DNA from: CAVZTA01 sp963778025
GTDB taxonomy: Bacteria > Chloroflexota > Limnocylindria > Limnocylindrales > CSP1-4
Length of the DNA stretch: 64,000 nt
Assembly: GCA_963778025.1 (NCBI GenBank)
Contig: CAVZTA010000016.1
Coordinates: forward strand, 62,001-126,000
Reading direction: 5' to 3'
The notes under the pieces were generated by a model. It saw only the letters and a program-made list of their open reading frames with translations. It made no database searches and was not told where the DNA came from. The number at the start of each line of letters is the position of its first letter. Positions within the stretch are counted from its first letter, which is position 1. Of the stretch, positions 8,106 through 16,608 are shown one piece after another. Both the position numbers and the translations under genes were made by a program.

Positions 8106-9086
8106 TCAGCGCTTGCCGGGCACCTCGCGGACGACCTTGGCCGCGTCCTTGCCGATGTCGAGCCCCTTGTAGCTCGCCTGACGGACGATGCCGTTGCTCG
8201 TCCAGCCGGCGAGCTCGGCGCGGATGACGACCTTCGGCTCGACCCACAGGACCCCCGACTGGAGGCGCCGCGGCGGCGGCGGATCGAACGGCGTCGTCTC
8301 GCGGACCAGGGGCTCGAGCAGCTCCAGCAGCTCCGCGCGACGCGCGGTGTTGTTGAACCCCGCGCCGACCTTGCCCGCGTACCGCAACCGGCCGTCCTCG
8401 TACACCCCGACCGACAACGCGCCGAGATCGGCGGCACTGCCGAGTCCACGCGCGAAGCCGCCGACCACGAGCTCCTGCTCGGGTCGGATCTTGAGCTTGC
8501 GCCAGCGGTCCGTGCGCTTGCCCGGCAGATACGGGGAGCGGCGGTGCTTGGCCATGACGCCTTCGAGCCGCCGACGCCGGGCCACCTCCAGGAACGCGAG
8601 CCCCTCCCCCACCACGTGCTCGCTGAAGCGGACCCGCTGGTCGGGACGCAGGACCTCGGCGAGGCGCGCCTTCCGGTCGTCGAGTGGCTGGTCGAGGAGC
8701 GAGGTGCCATCGACGTACAGGAGGTCGAACACCTGGTACACGAGCTGGCCGCCGGCGGCCTCGCGCAGGCCCGCCTGGAGCAGCGCGAAGTCCGGCTCGC
8801 CGTCACGGTCGAGGCCGACGACCTCGCCGTCGAGGATCGCCGTCTTCGCGCCGAGCCACGTCGGTGGGGCGAGGAACGGACCGAAGTAGCGCGCGGCGTC
8901 CTGCCGGCCACGCGTCCACATCGTCACGCGGTCGCCGTCGACCACGGTCTCGACGCGGAAGCCGTCCCACTTGACCTCGTAGAGCCAGTCCGGGTCGTCG
9001 AAGCCGGCCGGCCACAGCGTGGCCAGCATGGGGTCGACGAAGTCGGGCAGCGGATCCCGTGCGCGTCGGCTCGTGCGTGGGCTCAT
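8106..9086 (-). CDS. ATP-dependent DNA ligase (LigC/LigD ligase-domain type)
   Basis: DNA ligase of 326 residues. The adenylation motif is KWDG (Lys39), followed by LDGEVVGLDRDGEPDFALLQ (motif III region), LEGVMAKHRRSPY (motif IV), and WRKLKIRPEQE (motif V). The C-terminal OB domain carries SVGVYEDGRLRYAGKVGAGF. No polymerase or nuclease domain is fused, so it is a stand-alone ligase. No Ku gene is nearby. Its ATG overlaps the stop of the AlkZ-like gene. The coupling suggests a DNA repair operon. Confidence 0.92.
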   Translation of the reverse strand: MSPRTSRRARDPLPDFVDPMLATLWPAGFDDPDWLYEVKWDGFRVETVVDGDRVTMWTRGRQDAARYFGPFLAPPTWLGAKTAILDGEVVGLDRDGEPDFALLQAGLREAAGGQLVYQVFDLLYVDGTSLLDQPLDDRKARLAEVLRPDQRVRFSEHVVGEGLAFLEVARRRRLEGVMAKHRRSPYLPGKRTDRWRKLKIRPEQELVVGGFARGLGSAADLGALSVGVYEDGRLRYAGKVGAGFNNTARRAELLELLEPLVRETTPFDPPPPRRLQSGVLWVEPKVVIRAELAGWTSNGIVRQASYKGLDIGKDAAKVVREVPGKR

Positions 9087-10132
9087 GCGTGGAAGGCCTC
9101 CAGTGCCTCGCGCTCCCGCTCGACCGCGCGCGCGTCCGCGGCGCTGAGCGCTTCGTATGGATCGAGCACGATGCGCCGGTCCCGGACGCTCCACGCGCCG
9201 ACGACGCGCCCATCGACCAGCACCGTGCCGACCGAGAACGGGTTCTTCGAGGTGAAGATCCGCGGCCGGTACGGCTCGGGCAGGATGCCCGTCCGGCGGG
9301 CGTGCACCAGCAGCACGGCGTCCCAGTGCGGCAGGAAGCGGACCGGCGCAGGCGTGCGTGGATCGGGGAGCGGCTCGCCGGGCAGGTCGACGAGCTCCCT
9401 GCCGGCCTCGTCCTGGAACCGGGTCAGCGTCAGCCCCTCGCGGCCGCGCTGCACATCGGCGACCGGGATGCCCGCCCACGAGGCGATGTCCTTCCACGCC
9501 GCTGGGCCGAATGCCCGCAGGTAGCCACGGACCACCTGCGCGAGGCCGTCCGCCTCGGTCGCGTCCTCCGGACCGACCCACGAGGCGGCCAGCGCGATGC
9601 GATCGGCCCGCCGCCTGTCCCACGTCCCCGACGGCGGCACACGCACGAGGTCGAGCCAGATGCTGGCGTTCCCGACGAACCCCTTCACGAGCCCGTCCAG
9701 CTCCTTGACCGTCTTCGGGCCGTCGTCCAGCGCCTCGGCCAGCCGCCGGGCGGAGACCCGGAGCTGGCGTTCGGTGATGCCGCGCTCGCCCAGGACGCGC
9801 ACGTTCCACGCCCGTCGGGCTTCGCGGACGGCCACCTCGTAGCGCCAGTACTCGCGCCGCGACACCATGTGGATCGTCGTCCGCATCAGGCTCGCCTGGA
9901 TGACGCTCCGGTCCTCCAGCGCCTCCGTGAGGGCCGCGCGCCGGAAGTCCACCAGCCGGGTCCACAGGCCCACGTAGCCCGATGGCGCGTACTGCGTCTG
10001 GAGTGGCGCCACCTGCTCGATCGCGTCAGGGATGGGCAGCGCGACGCGTTCCAGGAGGAGCTGGCGCGCGAGCAGCGCGCGGTCGAGGGCCCGCGGCGTC
10101 AGGACCGGATCGGTGCGCGCGGGCCGGGCCAT
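9083..10132 (-). CDS. winged-helix DNA-binding domain protein, AlkZ/HTH_42-like
   Basis: Protein of 349 residues in the AlkZ/YcaQ-like glycosylase superfamily (HTH_42). Near the N-terminus it has PLQTQYAPSGYVGLW, matching the Q-x-Q catalytic-loop region of that family. SLMRTTIHMVSRREYW, WVGPEDATEADGLAQVV and RFLPHWDAVLLVHARR are also family-typical. AlkZ members excise bulky or crosslinked alkylated bases; other HTH_42 proteins are uncharacterised, so glycosylase activity is inferred. It is coupled by ATGA overlaps to a downstream ATP-dependent ligase and an upstream FAD oxidase. Confidence 0.82.
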   Translation of the reverse strand: MARPARTDPVLTPRALDRALLARQLLLERVALPIPDAIEQVAPLQTQYAPSGYVGLWTRLVDFRRAALTEALEDRSVIQASLMRTTIHMVSRREYWRYEVAVREARRAWNVRVLGERGITERQLRVSARRLAEALDDGPKTVKELDGLVKGFVGNASIWLDLVRVPPSGTWDRRRADRIALAASWVGPEDATEADGLAQVVRGYLRAFGPAAWKDIASWAGIPVADVQRGREGLTLTRFQDEAGRELVDLPGEPLPDPRTPAPVRFLPHWDAVLLVHARRTGILPEPYRPRIFTSKNPFSVGTVLVDGRVVGAWSVRDRRIVLDPYEALSAADARAVEREREALEAFHA

Positions 10133-11389
10133 CACCCGTGCGCGCCGAGGAGGCGGTCGACGAAGGGGTTCCGGAAGGTCCCCTCGGGATCGAGGGCCGC
10201 CCGCAGCTCGGCGAAGTCGCTGAAGCGCGGGTAGCGGTCGACGACCGTCGCCGGAGCGAGCGAGCTGAGCTTCCCCCAATGCGGCCGCGGCGCGAACGGC
10301 GCAAGGGCGGCATCGACCCGTGGCAACAGTGCGGCGACGGCAGGACCGTCGGGCACGAGCGTGAAGTGGATGGCCAGCGAGTCGCGCCCGAACGCGGGAT
10401 CGAGCCACAGGTCGCTCGCGGCGATGGTGCGGATCTCGGAGGTCTGGATCGAGCGGACCGACGTGCTGGCGGATCGCGTGGACGGCCCGGAGCGCGGCCG
10501 TGCCGTGCTCGCGCGGCACGATCCACTCGGCCTGGAGCTCGTCGCCGCTGCTGGGTGTGTGCTCGAGGCGGAAGTGCGGCAGGCGCTGGTACCACGGCCC
10601 GGGGACGCCCAGCTGCTCCGTCGTCGCCTCCGTCGGCTTGCCCGGGATCGGGTGGCGCGGCTGGGTGGCGCGGCGAGCCTCTCCGAGGACCGGTGGGAGC
10701 GGCCGGTCGGCGTCGGTCATCCGTCGTTTCACCCAGACCTGCTCGATCCCCGGCCCGCGCCAGGTCGTGAACAGGCTCACGCTGTCGCCGGCGGCCAGGA
10801 GCTCGTCGAGGGACCCGAACGCCGCCTCGAACGGCAGGTCGTCGAACACGTCCTGGCGCACGCGATACGCCGGCTGGACGGCCAGGGTCACCGCCGTGAC
10901 GACACCCAGGGCGCCCAGGGCGACCACGCTGCCCGCGAAGCGGTCCGCATCGTCCTCGCGCGTGAGCGTGAGCATCGCGCCGTCATGGAGGACGAGCTCG
11001 AGGCCGACGACCTCGCTCGCGAGGCTCGCCAGGCGGACGCCGGACCCGTGCGTGCCCGTCGCGACCGACCCGGCGATCGAGATGTGTGGCAGCGAGGCCA
11101 GGTTGGCGAGCGCGAAGCCGGCCTCGTCGAGCTTCGGTGCCAGGTCGCCGTAGCGTGTCGCGGCATCGACCGTGACCCGGCCACGCGCCGGATCGAGGTC
11201 GACCCGGCGCGGCATCCGCGCCAGCGAGACGAGGGCATCGGGCGTGTCGGCGACGTCGCTGAAGCTGTGGCGCGTCCCGAGCGCCCGGATGCGCGGCGTC
11301 GTCCGCACCAGCTCCCGGAGCTCGTCGAGGCTCGCCGGCTCGTGGATCGTGTGGGCGCCGTAGACGACGTTGCCAGCCCAGTTCCGCAT
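10132..11389 (-). CDS. FAD-linked oxidase, aldonolactone/alditol oxidase family (frameshifted)
   Basis: VAO-type flavoprotein of about 420 residues. The FAD domain has RALGTRHSFSDVADT, where HSF carries the usual covalently flavinylated His, and LPHISIAGSVATGTHGSG. The C-terminal half ends PRPHWGKLSSLAP and RYPRFSDFAELRAALDPEGT, as in sugar-lactone/alditol oxidases. A one-base break near 10450 separates the halves. It probably oxidises a polyol or lactone with O2. The start ATG 11389 sits 8 nt behind TACAGT. The coupling with DNA repair genes downstream is unexpected. Confidence 0.85.
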
Positions 11390-11397
11390 CGAGCCTG

Positions 11398-11403
11398 ACT
11401 GTA
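11398..11403 (-). promoter_or_regulatory. -10 hexamer of the FAD oxidase operon
   Basis: TACAGT on the minus strand, 8 nt before ATG 11389. The spacing implies a leaderless or almost leaderless transcript. Confidence 0.4.
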
Positions 11404-11437
11404 GTCGCGCACGGACCGACGGCACGTCGTCGGAGCG

Positions 11438-11466
11438 TTGACACGCCTCCTCCTTGCACGGACGAT
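11438..11466 (+). promoter_or_regulatory. promoter of the STAND–UbiA–CHAT operon
   Basis: Perfect -35 TTGACA (11438-11443), a 17-bp spacer and GACGAT (11461-11466). It lies 62 bp before the STAND NTPase start, in the divergent gap with the FAD oxidase operon. Confidence 0.55.
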
Positions 11467-11528
11467 GCGCCGGAAGCTCGCCGCCGCGCGTGAGCGCGGG
11501 TCGCGGGCCACCGGACGCTGGCGGCCAG

Positions 11529-13295
11529 ATGTCACCTCCGAACCCGAGCCCCGGCAACACCTCGACCGGGCCCGGTCCGCCGGGCCTGCCGCCCGCCGGT
11601 GGCCGGCCGTGGCCGACCACCTGCCCGCCGCGCGTGCCGCCTGAGCCCGGGTTCGTCGGCCGCGACTGGGTCTTCGAGCTCATCGTGGATTGGCTCGAGC
11701 ACGGCCATGAGCGCTTCCTGATCCTCGAAGCCGAGCCTGGCTGGGGCAAGTCGGCCCTCGTCGCGCAGCTGGTCCACGTATCGGACGATCCGGCGCGCAC
11801 CACCGGCTCGGCGGCACTCGACCGCATCAGCCGTGCGGTCGGCGCCGCCTTCTTCTGCTCCTCGAGCGGCGGGTCCACGATGAACCCGATCACCTTCGCG
11901 TCGTGCATCGCCGCCCAGTTCATCGCCCGATACCCCGCCTACGCCGACGCTGTCCTCCGTCGACTCGCGCCGGGACAGGTCAACGTCACGCAGACCGTCG
12001 GGCACCTCAGCGGTGACGGCGAGCTGATCGGCGTCCTCACGAAGTACCTGCACATCGAGAGCCCGAACGCGCGCGATGTCTACGAGCACGCGGTCCGGGC
12101 ACCGCTGGCCGATCCGTCCGTCACGGCCGACGAGCTGGTGATCGTCGTCGACGGCCTGGACGATTCGCTCAAGGTCGAGCCGTCGATCGCGGATCTGGTC
12201 GCCCATTCGACGGACTTCCCGGACCGGATCCGGTTCCTGGTGACCACCCGCCGCAGCGAGCCGGTCCGCCGCCTGTTCCTCGATGCGGCGGAGAGCACAC
12301 GGCGCGAGGACCTGGGCGCCGCCGGGCGTCGCCCGCTCAACGACGGGGACATCGCCGCGTATGTCCGAAGTCGCGACGGCGAAGCGCCGTTGGCCCCGTG
12401 GGTCCAGCATGCGGGCGGGATCGATCCCCTGGCTGCGCGGATCGCCGACGCCTCCGATGGCAACTTCCTGTACGCGCGGCTGCTCCTGGACCACTCGCCG
12501 GGCGAGGACCAGGACGAGCTCCTGCCGCCTGATCTCGACTCGCAGTACGAACGGCTGCTGGGTCGCGTGATCCCAGCCGCGGACCTGGCGGCTGAGGGAT
12601 CCGTGTGGACGAAGGTCCTCCGGCCCTTCCTGGGCACGATCGCCGTCTCGATCCCCGCAGCGCCGGTCGATCCACTGCGGCGATGGCTCGGCGACCGCGA
12701 CGCGCTCATGCTCGGCCAGCAACGGGTCGGGGAGCTGACCGAGTGGCTCGCGGACGAGGGAGGTGGCTGGCGGCTCTATCACCGGTCGATGGGCGAGTAC
12801 CTGTCGACCGCCGAGTTCACCTCGGACGGCCCGCCCGTCGAGAACGTCTACTACATCGTCCCCCGCGAGCGGCACCAGGAGATCGTCGACTCGTACTTCG
12901 CGACCCTTCGGGACTCGTGGGACGGCGACTGGATGCGGTGCGATGCGTATGGCCTCCGTCGCCTGCCGCTGCACCTCCACCGGCTCGTCGAGCTCACCGA
13001 CGGGACAGCGCGCCGGCGGTGGGCGACGCAGCTGTGCGACCTGGCCCTCGACGACGCCTTCCAGGACGCGCAACGGGCGACCCTCGGCGACGCACGGGCG
13101 ACGATCGAAGCGGTCGGGCTGGCGCTGGCGGCCGCCGCCGCCACCGGCGACGCGGCCGCCATCCGGGCGCGCGCCCGACGGGTCGGCGAGTCGTGGGATG
13201 CCGAGATGCGCGGGCTCGCCGGGCGCGCCCTGGCCGACCTCGCTGCGAAGGAGCCGCGGACGGTGCTCGATGAGCTGAAGGCGATGCTCCGGTGA
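11529..13295 (+). CDS. STAND/NACHT-like P-loop NTPase
   Basis: 588-residue signalling NTPase. A Pro/Gly-rich N-terminal tail (1-40) leads into GFVGRDWVFELIVDWL, the usual entry to NACHT/AAA_16 modules. Walker A is EPGWGKS (about 69-75), and Walker B is VIVVDGLDD (about 203-211), with an arginine-containing sensor region LVTTRRSE. LYHRSMGEYLSTAEF resembles the 'HxSFxxYL' winged-helix motif of NACHT proteins. The rest is α-helical. STAND NTPases are oligomerising switches in immunity and cell-death-like pathways. Start ATG 11529; the stop overlaps the next gene (GTGA). It is first in a four-gene operon with UbiA and CHAT proteins. Confidence 0.78.
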   Translation: MSPPNPSPGNTSTGPGPPGLPPAGGRPWPTTCPPRVPPEPGFVGRDWVFELIVDWLEHGHERFLILEAEPGWGKSALVAQLVHVSDDPARTTGSAALDRISRAVGAAFFCSSSGGSTMNPITFASCIAAQFIARYPAYADAVLRRLAPGQVNVTQTVGHLSGDGELIGVLTKYLHIESPNARDVYEHAVRAPLADPSVTADELVIVVDGLDDSLKVEPSIADLVAHSTDFPDRIRFLVTTRRSEPVRRLFLDAAESTRREDLGAAGRRPLNDGDIAAYVRSRDGEAPLAPWVQHAGGIDPLAARIADASDGNFLYARLLLDHSPGEDQDELLPPDLDSQYERLLGRVIPAADLAAEGSVWTKVLRPFLGTIAVSIPAAPVDPLRRWLGDRDALMLGQQRVGELTEWLADEGGGWRLYHRSMGEYLSTAEFTSDGPPVENVYYIVPRERHQEIVDSYFATLRDSWDGDWMRCDAYGLRRLPLHLHRLVELTDGTARRRWATQLCDLALDDAFQDAQRATLGDARATIEAVGLALAAAAATGDAAAIRARARRVGESWDAEMRGLAGRALADLAAKEPRTVLDELKAMLR

Positions 13296-14714
13296 CGGCC
13301 GCGCGCGACCAGCGACACCGGACCGCGTTCTCGGCGGCCTACCAGATGGGCGACGACGGGCGCGAGCTGTTCCGGTGGCTGGCGGGTGAGCGGCTGCCCG
13401 CGGCGCGGCGCGCCGGGACGCTCAGCCTCTACCTGCGTTGGCGGCGGGATCGAGCGTTCGTGTTCGACCTGATGGACGAGCTGGGCGCTGCCGTCCGCCT
13501 GCCCCCGCTGTGGCGCTCCGGGCGGGTGCTCCGGTTCCTCGCCGAGCTGTCGATCACGATCTACGTGAACAACCCGAGCGATCCTGAGGTGATCCAGCGC
13601 ACGAGCCGTCTCTGGCGGACCGTGCTCCGGCAAGCGGCTTCGCCTCGACCGGCTGGCGTTCCTGCTCCGAGCGCCCCTGCTGACCCATCTCCAAGCCGTC
13701 GTCTCGGCGCGCACCCTGCAGATGGCGCTGCTCCCGGAGATCCAGGATCCGGGACGATTCTTCGGCCAGTCCCCTGACGAGCGCGAACGATTCCTTCGTG
13801 TCGTGCCACTGCTCGACCCGTCGGCGACGCTGTCGGACGGCGGCATCGACGACCTGCTTCGGCTGCTCGACTCCGACATCGTGCTGCACCGCATCCTCGC
13901 GGCGCTCGTCGTGGGCGCACGCCACGTGCGAGATCCGCAGGCCGGCGCTGACCTGGTCTCGATCCTCCGGCGCGATGTCGACGGCCGAGGACTCCTGTGG
14001 CTGCTGCTGGCGCATGCCATCCCGCCGCCCGACACGAGCGAGGGGTGGATCCCCCAGCTCGAATCGATGACGCAGGAGCTGGCCGAACGCCATCCGGCCA
14101 CGTTCGCGGGTGACGACGAACCGGTGTTGCGGGCATTCGACGCGGTGCTGCTGCCGCTCGCGTTCGCCTACGCCGGTGAGCGCCGCGGGATGCCGCTCAT
14201 CCAGGCGCTGCTGGCTCACGGCCTCGAGACGGACCCGTTCCGGGCGGCGCGGGTGATCCGTGGGCTGGCGGCGGTCGGCGTCTACGACCCCGTGGCGATG
14301 TTCTCGCTGCTCCGCCCTGCGCGCGCGGCACTCGACGAGCCGGTCATCCGGCAGGCGATCGTCGCCACGCTGGGTTCCGTGCGGGCGTTGTACTTCGACC
14401 TGGTCGATGTCTTCCTGGAGGAGGTCAGGATCCCCGACCCGATCCGTCGCGAGGTGCTCGAGGCGACCGACGATCGCCTCGTCGATCGGTGCGTGCAATG
14501 GGGCGGCTACTACGGCAACGCGATCCACGCCTGCACGACCTACCCGGTCATGCGCCAGGCGCTGGTGATCGACGCGCTCGAGGCGCTCGGCCGCGCGCAC
14601 GACCCGTCCCAGTTCCTGAGGTCGTACACGCCGGGCGTCCTTCGCCTGCTCGAGCAGTCCGACTTCGAGCTGCTCCGCTGGACACGTCCAGAGGTCGCGG
14701 ATGCGGCCCGCTGA
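13292..14714 (+). CDS. uncharacterised α-helical (HEAT-like) protein, one frameshift
   Basis: About 474 residues, not recognised. It starts at GTG 13292, overlapping the STAND stop. Content is almost wholly helical, with repeated LLxxLxxP-type segments (for example DDLLRLLDSDIVLHRILAAL, SLLRPARAALDEPVIRQAIV), suggesting a HEAT/ARM-like scaffold. The frame changes near 13630 (…WRTVLR to GKRLRLDRLAFLLRA…); one base restores it. No catalytic motif is evident. Its position between a STAND NTPase and a prenyltransferase suggests an adaptor or sensor, which is inference only. The stop overlaps the UbiA start by 14 bp. Confidence 0.65.
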
Positions 14715-16597
14715 CGTCGCCGCCCCGCCGCGGCCCCAGCGGCTGCCGCTGGCAGGCGAGCTCGCGGGCCTTCTCGCCTCGTTCGTCCGACTCTCCGCGC
14801 TCGGCGGCACGCTGCCCTTGCCACTCGTCGGGGCGGCGACGAGCGCGGCGAAGCCCGGACCGATGACGGCGCTCGTCGCGCTCACGATGGGCCTCGGGTT
14901 CCACGTCTTCGCCTATGTCCTCAACGACGTCGTGGACCTCCCGATCGATCGGTCGGATCCCCGCCGCAGGCACGGTCCGCTCGTGCGTGGGCTCGTGACC
15001 ACGACCACGGCGCTGGCAGTCGCCGGCGCGGCATTCGCCACGGGTCTGCTGGCGACCCTCGGCGCACCACTCGCCGCTCTCGCCTTCGTCGCCGCGGGAC
15101 TCGGGCTCGGTGCCTACGACCTGTTCGGCAAGCGCACGCGCCACCCGTGGCTGTCCGATGTCGTCCAGGGGGCCGGCTGGGCGGCGTTGGTCATCGCTGG
15201 CGCAGCCGTCGCCGGACCTCCGACCGCCCTCACGTTCACGGTCGCCGCCTACGTCGCCGCCTTCATCGTGCAGGCGAACGGCGTCCATGGGGCGATCCGC
15301 GATCTCGCCGTCGACTCCGCCCTCGATGTCCCGACCACCGCGCGTCTCCTGGGTGCCGGCATCGGGGTCGGTGGCGGTCGTGTCATCCCGGCGAGGGTGT
15401 ACCGGTACGCCTGGGCGCTGGAAGGGCTGCTCGTCGCGCTTGCGGCGGCCGCCATGGCCGTCGGCGGCGCCGCCGTCGCTGCCGTCCCGATGGCGTGCTC
15501 CGTCGCGATCCTCGCCGCGGCCTCGCGGCCGGGTCGCGACAAGGACCTGCTGTCCGCGGGGCTGCTCCACCTGGTCGCGGGGCTGCTCGTCCCGATCGCG
15601 CTCATCGCCGGGGTCGCGACGCCGGCCTGGATGGCGATCACGATCGCCGCCTTCAGCGTCCCGTTGCTGACGCACGCGTGGCTGCCGGGGTCGATCGCCT
15701 GGGCCACCCGTTCGACGCGTCGATGGATCGCGGCGGTCGCGGCCTCGACCGCCCGGTTCGTTCGCCTGACGCGCCCGCACAACGATGTCGCCGCAGGCAT
15801 CGCGGTCGTGCGTGGGAGCGCACGTCGGCGGCCGTGCCGAGCTCGCGACGGAGCCCGTGCTGCGCGCGGCGATCGTGGCCGCGCTCGTCGTCGCCGCCGC
15901 GAATGTGGCGAACGACCTTGCGGATGTCGCCGAGGACCGGGTCAACCGCCCGACGCGGCCGATCGCCGCGGGTCGCGTCTCGACAGCCGCAGCGGCACGG
16001 TTCGCGGCCGCACTGGCGATCCTGGCACTCGGGCTGGCCATCCCCCTGGGGTCTGCGGCCGTGGCGTGCGTCGCCCTGCTCTCGGCGATCGCGGCGGCGT
16101 ATTCCGGGTACATCCCGGGCGTCCCCGCCCTCAAGGGCATGGGCGTCATCGGGAACCTCGTCGTCGCCGGGCTGTCGGGCAGCACGATCGTCTTCGGTGC
16201 GCTGGTCCTCGCGGACCCGGCGCCGGCGGTCGCCGTGGCGACGCTGGCGATCGCGACGTCGGTGCTCTCGTCGGAGGTCTTGAAGGCGACGGCCGACCGG
16301 GAGGGCGACCACGCGGCGGGACGGCGGACGCTCGCCACCACGACGTCGGTCGCGACATGCCTGCGGGTCCACAGGGTCCTTGTCGTCGCCCTCGTCGTGC
16401 TCGTGCTCGCCGCGCCGCTGACGGGCGTGGTGCGGCCGTCGTTCCTGCTCGCCGCGATCGTCGGCGTGGTGATCCCCCAGGGTCTGGTCGCCGCTCGCAC
16501 CCGGCGGATGGTCCTGGCGGCCGACGTCCGTCGGGTCCTGCCGCTCACGAAGGCGGCCTGGTTCAGCGGGCTCGCCGCGCTCTGGTTCCTGGTGTGA
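14701..16597 (+). CDS. tandem (double-domain) UbiA prenyltransferase, one frameshift
   Basis: Polytopic membrane protein of about 632 residues with two UbiA-family domains. Domain 1 (about 1-350) has the first Asp-rich motif NDVVDLPIDRSDP (N75) and YDLFGKRTRHPWLSDVVQG. Domain 2 has NDLADVAEDRVNRPTRPI and YSGYIPGVPALKGMGVIGNL…SGSTIVFGAL, close in style to geranylgeranylglyceryl-phosphate geranylgeranyltransferases. UbiA enzymes transfer prenyl groups from prenyl-PP to lipid or aromatic acceptors. The domains are separated by a one-base break near 15810 (TRPHNDVAAGIAVV to GAHVGGRAELATEP). Without the indel it is one fused protein; two adjacent genes remain possible. An IPP isomerase domain lies downstream. 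Confidence 0.8.
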
Positions 16598-16608
16598 GGA
16601 GGCGCACG

